In this document: one piece after another, positions 10,740 to 22,210 of the stretch
Layout of the letters: each line of letters begins with the position of its first letter
Position numbering within the stretch: position 1 is the stretch's first letter
DNA from: Lunularia cruciata
Lineage: Eukaryota > Streptophyta > Marchantiopsida > Lunulariales > Lunulariaceae
Length of the DNA: 64,000 bases
NCBI GenBank assembly: GCA_948567375.1
Contig: OX419756.1
Coordinates: 27,480,333 to 27,544,332, forward strand
Reading direction: 5' to 3'
Translations under genes and position numbers: made by a program
Notes under the pieces: model-generated
Told to the model about the DNA's origin: nothing
The model's database searches: none
What the model saw: only the letters and a program-made list of their open reading frames with translations

Positions 10740-13700
10740 ATGCGGAAATTGAAGGAACTTTTGAGTCATCCAGATAACCGAGTATGCGCAGATTGCAATG
10801 CTCCAAATCCAAAATGGGCGTAAGTATCTTTGCTTTCACCAGGAACTTTGTAGTAGACGATTACATTTCGCATATATCCCAGTGCATGAACGGGAAGTAT
10901 AAGAATTTGTTGCTATTAACTCGCTGAAGCAACTGACGTTCTCGTAAAATGGATGATACTTCCACAGATCCACAAACATTGGAGTCTTTATCTGCATAAA
11001 GTGTTCTGGTGTTCATCGAAGTCTTGGTGTAGACATAAGTAAGGTAGTAAAAGTTTTTACCTATTCCAGATTTCTTACAGGTCCCTCGCTTCCGTGTACA
11101 TTTGACAGAACATGCATGAGTGTTGGTTATGAAATAAGTCACTCGGTACAAAACCTGCTTCAAATTTGTTCTATGTGTTCACGAAACTGCCCAGATCTAT
11201 TAAACGGCTACCACTATTTCAACCGAATCACCGTAGGCTGGCTAACACACTACGTTGCTTCGGTAGAAATAGCCGCAAACAAGTTACACAAATTGTGCGA
11301 GCCATGTATCTTTTGTGGGTTAATGACGCATGTGATCGCAGTTCGAATTGGTTACATTGCTTTTGATGTGGTCGGAGTCTTCAGTTTCCGATCGCTTGCT
11401 TGTAGCACCGGAAAGAGTTTACAGCTACGACAATTATACTCGAGATAGTTGCAGTAGGTTCCAGTACCGTCATACTTCTAGTCACGGGTCTTAAGTTGAA
11501 GGATTGGTAAAGGTTGATAACCATCGGCCGGCCAAAAACATTCTTAATCTTGAACTCCCCTTCTTGACGTGTCCTCGTGCTTGTTTTTGAACTTTCTGAA
11601 GTACATTTCTTCATAGAAAATCCTTCTGGTCAAAGTCTTTGGCAAAGCTCTTTGTCCTAAGGGGCTCTTTGCGAAGAAAATGTACTGTTCGGGAAGCAAA
11701 GGAACATAAAAGAAGCACAACTTAAAGGGTATCAAAACACTTGTTCTAGTTCCCTTTTGGTATTTCGTATTTACAACATGCGCAAACTATCTTTTCCCTC
11801 AATCATATTTTTACTCCCCTCATGAGGTCCAGGAAGCCATCCAAGAAGCCATAGATGATTTTTCAATTTTTCTTCAATGAAGGGTTTCTTGCATTGGAGA
11901 AAAGCTTAGTCACTGAAGTATTGTCGATACTCTGTACTCCGTCTTGAAAATAGATAGTCATCCTAATTATCTGAAATCTTTGAGTTTGTCTCCTGTGTAC
12001 TTGCACCAAGCTTTTCAGTCGTAACATCGAGCGCGGTAACAAGACTTTTTACGGGAATGCTACTGCCAGGTTATATCTTTGACTCTGGATACGTGGACGG
12101 ATGACCAAGTCGAACTGATGCTCGCGGTGGGAGGAAACGCTGCAGCGAATGCTACCTTTGAGGCATATCCTCCACATGACTGCAAAAAACCTGCTCACAA
12201 TGCTTCAGTCCAACATCGAACAGACTGGATCCGGTAAGCATTTCAATTACGGGGCCCAAGCCTATGGGTGTGTATGCTCTTCTTGTCCTTTTGAGGTACA
12301 TATTAGTCGTCTTTACTGTTTAGTTTCTCCATATTAATCGTGAAGTGTGTGACTTACGAAGCAACCTCTGCTATTGTCAATCAGCAAGGACTCCGGAAGT
12401 TCCCTTTTTCCTTGCTTGTACCTGAACACCGAAGTACTATCGTGTGCAGACGGAAGTATGAGGATCAGGAGTTTTTAACAGCAAGCTTGCGAATTAGATC
12501 ATCTGCAACTTTTCACCATTACGACTCCGTACATTCAACAGACTCTATGCAATCAGTAAGATCCTCCGATTCAGAGAGTTCGAGGCATCGATTGCCTTCT
12601 ATGAAGCCCTCCCTTTCGCCGCAAGTTCCCGTTCCAGCGAAGCCCACACCGTCAAGGACGGGTTCAATTCCACGGAACTCGACGTTGGAGCGGCTAAATG
12701 TAAGGGCAACGATATCATTTGCTGATTTTCTTGGGTGGCTTTAAGATCACTGACGACGTGCTTGTTCTCTGACTTTCTTTCTCTTTGCTGATTCTACCTG
12801 GTCATTTAATGAGCCGTTTCAGTGAGGACGGTGTTAAGTTGTTTAATGAAGAGATTTATGAATGTCGAATTGCGGCTATATTTTACTCAACACCAATGGA
12901 CTGTGTGGTACAGAGTTGCATGTACCCTGTAGTTATCTTTCACAACAGCCCAGTTTTTGAGCTATAAGGACTCTCACAACAGGGTGCAGGATAGTGATGA
13001 ACATGCCAAAGGAAACAGGTAGTCATGACGGTCCGGAGTAAGCAGTGCTTGCATGACGCCGAGAAAACGATGCACAAAACCTCATCGATTAATACTTAAG
13101 AGGTCGAAGCTCAGAGACCCAAAAGGAAACCGCGACCAGGATTACGGATAGATAGGATCAGCTCCTGGATAGGAGGCACTCTATAGGGCAAAGTGACGAG
13201 AAGAAGTTTGCATTTTAACATAATTCTATAAAGTAGAACCAGCTCGAGTTACTAGCTTCCTGTTATGAATCGGCTCTTATGAATTACTTGTAACCTGGGT
13301 GCAGAGTGGTATGGTGGAGTTCGTAGGTTTGCTGAAAATCATGGTATCTAAAGGCAGGAATCTGGCAGTTCGAGACGTCCTAACAAGTGACCCGTATGTA
13401 AAAGTGATTCTCGGCGGGCAGGTATCGTCTTCCTTGTAGTCCTTAGCAGTCAGTCATAGCAGCTGAGACACAAGTTATTTCGAAACTGATATCGAACCTC
13501 TGTTTTACCATAGCCTGGTCCGAGTCTGTCTTATCGTAACGATGTACCTCGTATTCGGAAAGTCTAGATTGCAGTTTGAAGCTTGTTGTGTCGCGTCAAA
13601 CTAAATGTCGTACGTAAACATATTCTTTTGACGTCTTTAGAGAAGGTGATCGAGAAGGGTGTGGACCGTAGTAACTGGAAACTCAAGAGCTGAAATTTAG

Positions 13701-14334
13701 TTTCCTGAAATTTGATTCGTATATCATGCACATGAGGAATCTTATTGTTACACATCTACTGTCCTTCTAGAACTTGAAGACTCACGTGGTGAAAAGCAAC
13801 TTGAACCCAGTCTGGAACGAGGAGCTCATGCTATCTGTACCAGCATCAATTTGCCCTCTTAAGCTGGTAAGAAGAATGCACATCCAGGCTACTGCAGAAA
13901 CACACGTCAGATATAGGGCTGGGTTATGATGAGTTAAATGCCGTAACAGACTTGAGTTTTACTGGATATGAGGACATGTAAATGAAATTAGTGTATCGAG
14001 TGTACCTCTCTCCTTTTAACCATCTCTTCTACTTCGTCTGTATATGCAGCAAGTTTATGACTATGACGTCTTCTCGGCTGATGACATCATGGGTGAAGCT
14101 GAGGTTGACATCAACCCCCTGGTTGAAGCTGCCCGCATGCACGAGGGGGTTGAAGTTGAAGTAGGCAAAATGCAAATTGGAAAATGGCTTGCTACCAGTG
14201 ACAATGCATTGATCCATGATAGCGAAATCTGGTTGTCTGATGGCCAGGTAACGCAGGAAATGTCTCTCAAATTACAGAATGTAGAGAGTGGTGAATTGGA
14301 TATTGCTCTTGAATGGGTCCCGTTGCATCAATAA
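10740..14334 (+). CDS. AGD12: ArfGAP-C2 protein (ZAC/AGD12-like), 7 exons
   Basis: Predicted GTPase-activating protein for ARF small GTPases with a C-terminal C2 membrane-binding domain. I assembled it from exons 10740-10819, 10968-11043, 12070-12233, 12450-12699, 13305-13421, 13771-13866 and 14050-14334. All introns are GT-AG, phases agree at every junction, and the total is 355 codons plus stop, close to the roughly 340 aa of plant AGD11/12/13 proteins. The ArfGAP zinc finger is C16-x2-C19-x16-C36-x2-C39, followed by GVHRSLG with the catalytic arginine at R44. Exon 3 carries the family block WTDDQVELMLAVGGNAAAN. Residues about 110-190 are a Ser/Pro-rich linker. The C2 domain (about 193-355) has candidate calcium ligands D214, D219, D265, D267 and D273 and the block KSNLNPVWNEEL. 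Family knowledge places these proteins on Golgi/plasma membranes through C2 and phosphoinositide binding. The start is uncertain: ATG 10740 is the first in-frame Met after a TAA at 10728, but AACAG at 10730-10734 could be an acceptor for a further 5' exon. Confidence 0.9.
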
Positions 14335-16430
14335 TTAGAACTTTACAGTCAATCTAGAAATCAAACTTATTATTCCCATCTTTTCTCGACCTAGTCAATT
14401 CAGCAAATATTTTGGCTGGAATCATGCATGCTACAATAGAATACCCGGTCGAGTAAACCGCCTCCTGGCAGTGATGGCTACATCTGTGTCTTCTTGGAGT
14501 ATTTGTCGTCGAAAGAGTACTCTCGTTTAAGCGTACGAAACTTATCAGAGGTTAGCTGTGTATGATGTGGTTCAAGAAAGCCAGTCCTCTGGGATCAGTC
14601 TTTTTCACTTTAGTTTGTGTGGGGTAGTGGGCCTGTGCCTTATCCTCGCTGTTCACATGCAACGAAATTGAGCGTCAAAATGGTCATCAGGTGACCTATT
14701 CTGTACATAATCTACGAATTGGACCTTGATGTGAGTACCAGCCTAATGTTCACGTATCCCACTTCCTTCAAGATTACCATGAGTTGCAACATCGAAGGTT
14801 GCTAATTGATATACCCAAGAATAAAGGCAGTCCTTACCTTCTGAGCTCCCATTTGCGAGTTGTAATAAAGTAATGTATGGGAGGAGGGAGGTCACGTCCA
14901 ATTGAAGTAATGTCGATGTTTGCTGTCTTTTGTCCGTTCCTTGGCGGGATGAACTGTCACAACATGACTTGAGAAACCTCGTCAAGATATGTCCTCAATG
15001 TCGTTCGTTTTCCTCTACTAGATTAGCCCCTGATATGTACGCTCATGACTGTACGATTGAAGTAAATGCCTGGCGTTGGGTACTTGCCTAACTCTCAAAG
15101 CCAAGTGTTGGTTCTGAACCACAGCACAATTCTACTACACTATAGTCCCTTTTGCCCTGTACGCTGCAGCTACTCACGCACCTTTCCTCAGATCTTCAGG
15201 CCAGGTTGGTAATGATCAGCCAATTCACATCAATCCTTTCTTCGCATTTTATACTTTAATGAAGTCAGACAGGGAAGGAATGTAGTCTCCCAATTGCAAA
15301 ACCTCTTTTCTAGTTTATGATTGGGGCCTGAACCCTCTTAATGCACTAAAAGCATCTGTCACCACTGTTAGCTTGTGAAAGGTATCTATCTCAGCAACAC
15401 GGCGCCGGTATCCTGTGACAGAGTAAAGGAGTTAAATCTCTTTCCTCAACACTGTACTGTATACTAGAATGATTGTCTAGCTCTACACTTATTTGATCCA
15501 TCATCCATTCTCTTAGCACAATGCCCGGCGTATGTTGCGGGTGAAAATTCTTTCTTTCTCGCACTGATATACTGCAACGATCAGAGTCGAAGCTTTTATT
15601 ATAGAGAGAGTTCTTCGACTTTGAGTTGAATATTTTGACAGAAGCACTGGGATCTAGACAGTGCCAGTGATGAAAACCTTCCAATCGAAGTTACCTGCTT
15701 TTCCAGGTGTAAGGATTACTACCATTTGAGGAAGGTATCTTTGACAGCTTTATCCATCACCAACGGTGCGTGCTTTACTCGAGTCTCTCATCTCATATCC
15801 GCGTGGAAAAATTATTAGAGTGGCATTCGGTTTGGCTAGGTAGATTTTATATGTCAGCACTTAAAGTTGCTTCGGATTTATGTCTTTCAGGTGCTGACTT
15901 TATGGCCCTCTTAACCCTGAAGAACTGTCTTGACATTGACGCTCTTCTCGAACTCCGAATGATTGGGGAAGATCTTTGAGTTAATCCTGGCAGCAGCATG
16001 GACTTTTGATACCGTAGGCTCCTAAGGCGATTGATCTGAACTCACTGCAGCCCTGTTTGTGCTGCAAGTTGCAATAAAACTCAACCCAAAAGGATGTTGT
16101 CATAGTTGATCTAGTAATCATGTTAAACATCATGCATGATTCATGGATACTGAGAGATCATGGATACTATAGATCTTCTCGACAGGTGTAGGACCTCGAT
16201 AATAAATAGGACATTTCTTTATTTTTGGCTCAGAATATGGTGCTATTTTCTCCGACTTAGCTATAAGTTGGTATTGGGTATTGATTTAGACATAGGTTAC
16301 TATCTTTCATGTTTTTTTTTCTTGCTCTATAGTATTCCCCACCTTCGTTTAACAGTTTGTGCTTCCTACAATTGATAACGAATTTGTCAGTACATAAACT
16401 CATGAATTTTGGAAGTATATAGGCCAGACT
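14335..16430. other. Intergenic region downstream of the ArfGAP gene
   Basis: It begins with the presumed 3' UTR of the ArfGAP-C2 gene. The rest has no open frame with recognisable similarity; the 97-codon minus-strand frame at 15391-15684 and the 69-codon plus frame at 15770-15979 show no domain. Base composition is moderate, unlike the AT-rich left flank. Confidence 0.5.
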
Positions 16431-16449
16431 ACATTCTTCATAATCGATG

Positions 16450-16517
16450 TAGGAAAGAGAAAGCGACCGCGTGTGAAAACAAGTAGGTTGGGGAAGATCC
16501 CATCAAGCCGTACAAGG
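16450..16517 (-). repeat. 3' tail motif of the R2-type element (T3)
   Basis: The minus strand reads TTGTACGGCTTGATGGGATC then TTCCCCAACC and, further on, ACACGCGGTCGC. The same order (CTTGAT-GGGATCTTCCC, then a CTACGCGGTCGCC-like block) recurs at 24.06 and 38.7 kb, marking this as the conserved 3' end of the element family. A partial duplicate of the CTACGCGGTAGCC part lies at 16.62-16.64 kb, so two tails may be nested here. Confidence 0.65.
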
Positions 16518-16643
16518 AAAAGACAAAGGGGGTTCAGGAAAAGTAGGAAGACATTTAACCAAACCGGGTCAAACACAAATCCTTTCAACAAACTGTGTTT
16601 TTAGAGCTTTATTAGAAAAAGGCTACCGCGTAGGAGAAATGAA

Positions 16644-16860
16644 GGGAGAGACAAAAAAAGTAACATGGGGCTAAGCCACAATAGAGTCTATGAGAAATCT
16701 GCCCTACCGCACCTAAGATATCCGAGCTATGCAAGTCGTCCGGTCTACAAGGGAGAGACAAAAAAGGTAACATGGGGCTAAACCCCAATAGAGTCTGTAT
16801 GAGAAATCTGCCCTACCGCACCTAAGATATCTGAGCTATGCAAGTCGTACGGTCTACACA
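16644..16860 (-). repeat. 107-bp tandem duplication in the element's 3' UTR
   Basis: Units at 16644-16750 and 16751-16860 differ by only a few bases and a short indel. Each holds the conserved 3' UTR block TATCTTAGGTGCGGTAGG (minus strand), a GGGG...CCCC stem and the TTTGTCTCTCCCTT end. The duplication is just past the end of the endonuclease frame. Confidence 0.9.
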
Positions 16861-16930
16861 CAACTGGAGCATTCGAAGAAACATCACCTAATGTGATTGC
16901 TCTCCTATGGATTGCACCAGCCATTGCACT

Positions 16931-17467
16931 CTATAGAGCAATGAACACACACTGTCTAAAATATGTTACAAAGTATGAGAGTGAGAGTGGTACCCCCTGT
17001 CGCCTAACATGATAAGCTCTCACAAACGCCTTGACAAATGTGTCAAATGCCGTGTCCATCGCTCCATATAACTCCAAGGCTAAAGGAACAAAGAGTTGAC
17101 ATCGCTGCATGCCCCTATACTTGGAGACCTTGCGACCTGCTGCTGCACTCGCCGCCCATCCAGGGGGATGGGTAATCACTCCCTCCAAAACTGTATCCTG
17201 CGTAGGGTCTATGACCACGACATCCGCTACTGTCACCTGATCATCTCGGACCAAGCATAAGTCTGCCCTGACATGTGTCGTCTGCAAAGCATACGAACGC
17301 TCCCTCCAAGCAAACACTATGTCTCTAATGGCATCATGGGTAGCTATCTTCTGTCCTCCAAAAGGACACCATGTCATGTGGACCGCCGCTGCATCTAGCG
17401 TAGAACCACACTCACAAGTGAGTAGTGAAGATGCATATGGGTGGACCAAACCTAGGCGAAACCTCAT
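16931..17467 (-). pseudogene. CCHC knuckle and restriction-like endonuclease domain of copy 1
   Basis: An uninterrupted 178-codon stretch in the same frame as the RT. Near its start it has C-x-C-x8-H-x3-C (CECG...AVHMTWC) followed by THDAIRDIV, which is the knuckle-plus-(R)HD arrangement preceding the endonuclease in R2-type proteins. Then come VRADLCLVRDD and VADVVVIDPT, and downstream KVSKYRG. This fits the R-x-D...D...K..Y core of the PD-(D/E)xK-like nuclease, with RADL in place of the commoner RPDL. In intact elements this domain nicks the target for target-primed reverse transcription. It is separated from the RT by a linker with four stops, so it cannot be made as part of the full protein. 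Confidence 0.75.
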
Positions 17468-17668
17468 CGTTGTAGAGAAAGTAGCCGGTGCGAGTCGGAA
17501 AGCCCTAATGCACGATCAAGCTAGGATCCACTAGCCTGCACCCTTGCCGGAGCAAGAGCGTAGACGTGCTCTAGTAGCCCGAGGAATGGATGAGTCAACT
17601 AAGAGAGAATGTAGCGTATGCTCACACTATCGCTCCATCAAGGAAGACTGTAAACCTCTAGTCCAATC

Positions 17669-18811
17669 TTACAATAGTGAAGCAAATGGTAGAAAACCCT
17701 CTCGTGCTCGTGGGGATAGACTATCTCTTGTCTGCCGCAATAGCGCCTGGAGAGAAAAGGCTCCTCCCTCCATCTCTGTCACATAAGTCTCCAAAACCGG
17801 CCTATTAGCAACCACAAAACGAGAGGAAAGTAGGGGTGCTGAGAGAGCCCAACTACCCAAGAATGCTATAGGTGCCATCTCCTCCATAGAAAGCAAGCCA
17901 ACCTCACCACATGAGATCGGTAGAGACGTCTGTCTACGTGCCAAATCCCTTGTCACACACTCAAAAGTCCCTGGTCCAATAATATCACCAAAGACTCCCA
18001 TAATCCTCTTATCAAATGCTCTCAGACGTGATAGGAAGGACGATGAGGAGGGAACTATACGGATGAGGTAGGAAGGTCGACGAGAAATACTGGAAGAGAG
18101 TATACCAAATGCCACATGCGGATCTCCTAGTAATGGAAGGTCATCCACATGGAGAACATCCTCTGCAAGGGCAACGTCCAAGAAGCATGTGACAAAATCC
18201 TCCGATCCTACTGGCACTCCAAGAACACAAAGTCCATCTGTGGATGTGATACACCCCTCTGGAAGCTCAAGGTGGGGAGGGATACATAAAGGGGACGATG
18301 CCCTACACTTTGACACCTTGACTCTCAAGCCTACTAGATGTAGCTTGGTAGTCAAGTAGTCAAAGGCCTGCCTAATCTGATCTATAGGGCCTATGATATG
18401 TGTATCATCTGCCAAGGCGGGAAATACACAACCTGGCATGGCCAAAGTAGTAGATAGGAGAGCTCTAAAGTGAGCCATGGCAAATAAGTGCCCCCCCAAA
18501 GGATCTCCCTGACGTGTACCAACAGCCAACTCCAAGATGGTGACTCTCTCATGTGAACCACCATGCTGGTAGTAAAGAGAAGCAGGAGAACCATAGAAAG
18601 ACCGCACAAAAGGAATAAGACTCGCCAAGGATCCACCAGCCTCCCTAAGCTCTCTAAAGATGGATGCACGTGAGACGCTATTAAAAGTGTTCTCAACATC
18701 CACCTGTAGGACGACCCACTCCGGATGGATATCTAGGAGTGCTCTAATGCCTAGAGATATAGCCTCACATCTTCTAAGTGTAGCTACTCCAAACTGATGT
18801 GGACTAAGGTG
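17669..18811 (-). pseudogene. Reverse transcriptase core (palm/thumb) of copy 1
   Basis: Open from the TAG at 18812 to a TAA at 17669. It shows the RT palm motifs in order: motif A QVDVENTFNSVSR, motif B GTRQGDPLGGHLFAMA and motif C ALADDTHIIGP, with the paired catalytic aspartates present. The thumb region continues to about 17.75 kb. Because these motifs survive, the decay is recent relative to copy 2. The frame is the same as the segments on either side, so this is one original polyprotein cut by point stops. Confidence 0.8.
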
Positions 18812-19432
18812 CTATTGAAAGTGAGAACGATGCTGAAGGACAATGGTATGATTGACCAAACGCAAAAAGATCTCTCCAATAGCAATCGGTCTAATGCCTC
18901 CAGTGTCCTTCTCCATCGCGAGAAGTCGATTAGCACCTAACACCTGACTAATAGACATAGGAATGTCTCCTCTTGCTACTACTACAGCCACCTGAAACAA
19001 CTCGGTAAAACCACTAGAAGGATCATCTGCCTGGAAGCAATCTCTAAGGTGCTCATAAAATATCCCTGACAAGCCTTCCGAGGAAAGGCAAGAGGCAATG
19101 CACAATGCTTGTGCAAATAGCGACCTATCAAGACATAAAGGCTGCTTAGGCTGATAATCTAAGACCTCTAGTGGTAGTCCCTCTATTGCTATCGGATGCA
19201 ATGAGCATAGGGAAGAGATGGTCTCATCAGTTGGACTCGCTATAGACAAAGGGTGTAGCGCTCGTGCTGTTCTACTAAACTCTCCCGCCTGACCCAATGT
19301 CCTACATCGTCGTAATCGAGTGGAATCTGTGGTATCCTGTGGCGATGCATGTCTCCTAAATTGTGTAGCCCTAATAGACTCCTCCTGAAGGGCTGCCCAA
19401 TCCCCTGTGGCTGCTCGGAATCTAGCCGCCAC
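18812..19432 (-). pseudogene. RT N-terminal part of copy 1, ending in a nonsense codon
   Basis: A 206-codon stretch holding the N-terminal RT motifs, including FYEHLRDCF, ISQVLGANRLLAMEK and GGIRPIAIGEIFLRLV (the RPI motif 2 region of non-LTR RTs). It ends at a TAG where copy 2 (near 21.44 kb) has GAG, in the context SHFQ-E-HLNPHQF, so the stop is a single-base nonsense change. The frame continues directly into the RT core. Confidence 0.75.
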
Positions 19433-19477
19433 TTCTCTATACCCCTCACATCCCCCTCTAGCATTACGAAGACACCA

Positions 19478-19864
19478 TCAAGGGAGTAGGAGGAATAGGA
19501 ACCATGCTAACTCGTCCAAGGGATCACGTGCCAAACGATCAAGTGGTAGGCAAAAAGCCTGTCTAGCCTCATCATGGAGTGTGCAGGGTAGCCTATGGAA
19601 TAGACGTGGACATGGAAAACTAGTCTCAAATAACCCCAAAATGCAACCCGCCTTAGAAGTTAACCACTCCCATGACTCGATTGGTATCCCTGGAACAATC
19701 AACAAAGGTATAGACAAAGCGTGCGTAATCCTGAGTGTCACTGCTGTCAATGTGGTCGCTCGTCTCACGTGGGCCTCCCAAGTGGTCCAATCATAGTCCT
19801 TGTGCATCCTTCCCACATGGGTCTTACCCCTTGTGAGGTAAAGCGTTGGTGACACACCGGGCAT
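19478..19864 (-). pseudogene. N-terminal region of copy 1 with half of a zinc finger
   Basis: A 128-codon open stretch beginning just after a frameshift. Its start supplies KTHVGRMH; the overlapping frame upstream (ATG at 19914) supplies CPVCHQRFTS. Together they make a C-x2-C...H-x4-H finger broken by a one-base shift near 19.84 kb. N-terminal fingers of this kind bind target DNA in R2-type elements. The stretch ends at TGA 19478, after which the same frame runs on into the RT segment. Confidence 0.6.
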
Positions 19865-19990
19865 GGTGTATCCCGACCCGCTCTAGGCGACCCCACATGG
19901 GAAGGTGTAGCCATGGCTAGCACAAGAATAGTGATAGTAATACATGCTGCTCCTCTCCATATCTCCCCATATCTGCAAAACCACAACCCC

Positions 19991-21040
19991 TCACATAAGA
20001 AAACAATCTCTCTAAACCCTAAAATCTATAAGCTCTCATAACTTTCAATTTCCATCTCCAAAATTTTCAAACTAAATTCCCATGGAACTTAATCATGAAA
20101 ACCAAGAGATTGGAAATGAAAATTCCCAACCAATCACTCTTAATGTATAATGATCACTCTAAACCCTAAAAAAGCTAAAAATCTTCATAACTTTCTACTC
20201 CATTCTCCATAGTCTTCCATCTAGGTGCCAATAGAACCAAAATTGAAAAACAAAGAGAATCGACTATTCACTCAAATGCTACATGCTAGAGAGCCCTCAG
20301 AAATTATAGAAATTGTCTCACATCTCTCTCTCTCTCCTCTCCCAGCTCCACACTCTCCCGCACCAATCTCTCTCCATACAATATGAGAGCTTTATCGAAC
20401 CTTGAGAAAGAATATTCTGTAGGTTTGCTGGATTCAAATAGGAAATATATCTCAGGAAATGTAATTGCAAGAAACTCTCCACATTAAACAAGTGAAGTAC
20501 CATAAGAAGATAACCTTATCTTTGAATCTAGAATATAATACTTTGTGTTGTATTGGCTTAGTTTTGGAAGCTACTTCCTTGTATGGACTTTTAACTGATG
20601 ATCTATAATCACAAGTGAACACAAAGGAATAGAGATATAGCTTTTCATATGCAATATTACTTTGAATTACGAATATGAAAAAGTGTTTACTTGGCCTATT
20701 CATTGTTCCTTCGATTTCAAGTGGCTCATCAAACTAGAGATGAATACCGATCAATCTAGAAGACTTCGTGTGAATCTAGCTCTTAAAATTTTACCACAAT
20801 TATCTATCTAATCAAATATATTGAACCAAAACAGTTAGATTGAATTTGAGATAGACATTACTTGAGATGTCATCCCATGTGATATGGAAGAGTACGAGAT
20901 CTAAGTTTTGCCCTTATCTATATGCAAGAAAATTCTTTCCATTTTATATATGGAGACATGAAATTAAGACATAAAAAATATTAACTAGTATTATAATTGT
21001 AATTTATGAAGTTCTTAGTTTATGCATACTACAATATATA
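19991..21040. other. AT-rich gap between the two divergent retrotransposon copies
   Basis: No gene recognised. A CT-rich microsatellite (CTCTCTCTCTC) lies near 20314-20338. The two element copies point away from each other across this gap. Confidence 0.5.
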
Positions 21041-22210
21041 TTTATCTCTTCCTTACTCTCACTACATCCTATGGCAGGAGAGGGAGTACTATTAGAGGTC
21101 TTAGATTATCAACTTGAGCATCTTGATAGGTCTCTTTTTGCGCAAGCATTGTGCATTGCTCCTTGTCTCTCCTCAAGAGGTTTGTCAAGGATTGTATATG
21201 AATATCTTAAAGATTGCTTTAGGCAGATGATCCTTCTAATGGATTTATCAAGTTATTTCAGGTGGCCGTAATAGTAGCAAGGGGAGATATTCCCCCGTCA
21301 ATTAGTTGGGTGTTAGGGGCTTGTCTACTCATGATGGAGAAGGACATAGGGGCTATTGGACATATTGCTATTGGAGAGATCTTTTTTTGCTTGGTTAGCT
21401 GCACCATTGTCCTTCAACATCAATCTCACTTTCAAGAGCACCTCAATCCACATCAGTTTGGAGTAGTTACACTTGGAGGTTGTGAAATTATTTCTCTTGG
21501 CATGAGGGCATTCCTAGATATCAATCCAGAGTGGGTTGTCCTATAAGTAGATGTTGAGAATGCTTTTAATAGCATCTCTTGGGCATCCATCTTTAGAGAG
21601 CTTATGGAGGCCAATGGATCCTTTGCAATTCTCATTCCCCTTTTGTGCAATCCTTCTATGGTTCTCTTGCTTCCCTTTATTACTAACATGGGTGGTCATA
21701 GGAATGAGTCACCATCTTGGAGTAAGTTGCTGATACACAATGGAGAGATCCTTTAAGAGGACCTTTGTTTGCCATGGCTCATTTCAGAGGTCTCTTATCT
21801 ACTACTTTGGCCATGGGTCGGGTTGTGCATTTCCCTCCTTGGTAGACTATACACATATTGTGAGCCCTTTAGAGCAAATTAGGCAAGCCTTTGATCACTT
21901 GACTACCAAGCTACATCTTGTAGGCTTGAGAGTCAAGGTGTCAAAGTGCAGAGCATGGTCCACTTTAAGTATCAATCCCCACCTTGAGCTTCCAGAGGGT
22001 TGCGTCACATTTATAGACGGACTACATATTCTTGGAGTGCAAGTAGGATCCAAGGATTTTGTCACATATTTCTTAGACATTGCCCTTGCAGAGGACATTC
22101 TCCATATGGATGACCTTCCTCTACTAGGAGATCCATAAGTGGCATTTGGTATACTCTTCTCTAGTATTGCACATTGATTGGCTTACCTTCTCTGCACGGT
22201 TCTCCCTTTG

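Larger units (their letters stand above)
16450..19990 (-). mobile_element. Decayed R2-architecture (RLE-type) non-LTR retrotransposon, copy 1
   Basis: Read on the minus strand, one frame runs from an ATG at 19914 to a stop at 16931 and is broken by a small number of lesions. Domain order is an N-terminal CPVC...H...H finger (about 19.8-19.9 kb), the reverse transcriptase (about 17.7-19.1 kb), then a CxC...H...C knuckle and a restriction-like endonuclease (16.93-17.45 kb). This is the order of R2/NeSL/CRE-group non-LTR elements, whereas typical land-plant LINEs (L1, RTE) carry an upstream apurinic endonuclease. Lesions visible: a one-base frameshift inside the finger near 19.84 kb, and in-frame stops at 19478-19480 (TGA), 18812-18814 (TAG), 17669-17671 (TAA), 17627-17629 (TAG), 17531-17533 (TAG) and 17516-17518 (TGA). 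The 3' tail (16.45-16.86 kb) includes a 107-bp tandem duplication. No target-site duplication or poly(A) was identified, so both ends are approximate. Confidence 0.8.

Noticed and set aside
11074..11130. Second ArfGAP exon starting after TTCTTACAG at 11082
   Set aside because: It gives a stop after a few codons; the exon at 10968-11043 supplies the complete zinc finger and fits the phase exactly.
12340..12744. Stand-alone 134-codon protein
   Set aside because: The part from 12450 to 12699 is exon 4 of the ArfGAP-C2 gene; the rest is read-through into introns.
17319..17534. Plus-strand frames across the 17-20 kb region
   Set aside because: They are antisense to the retrotransposon frame, which has clear RT and endonuclease motifs on the minus strand.
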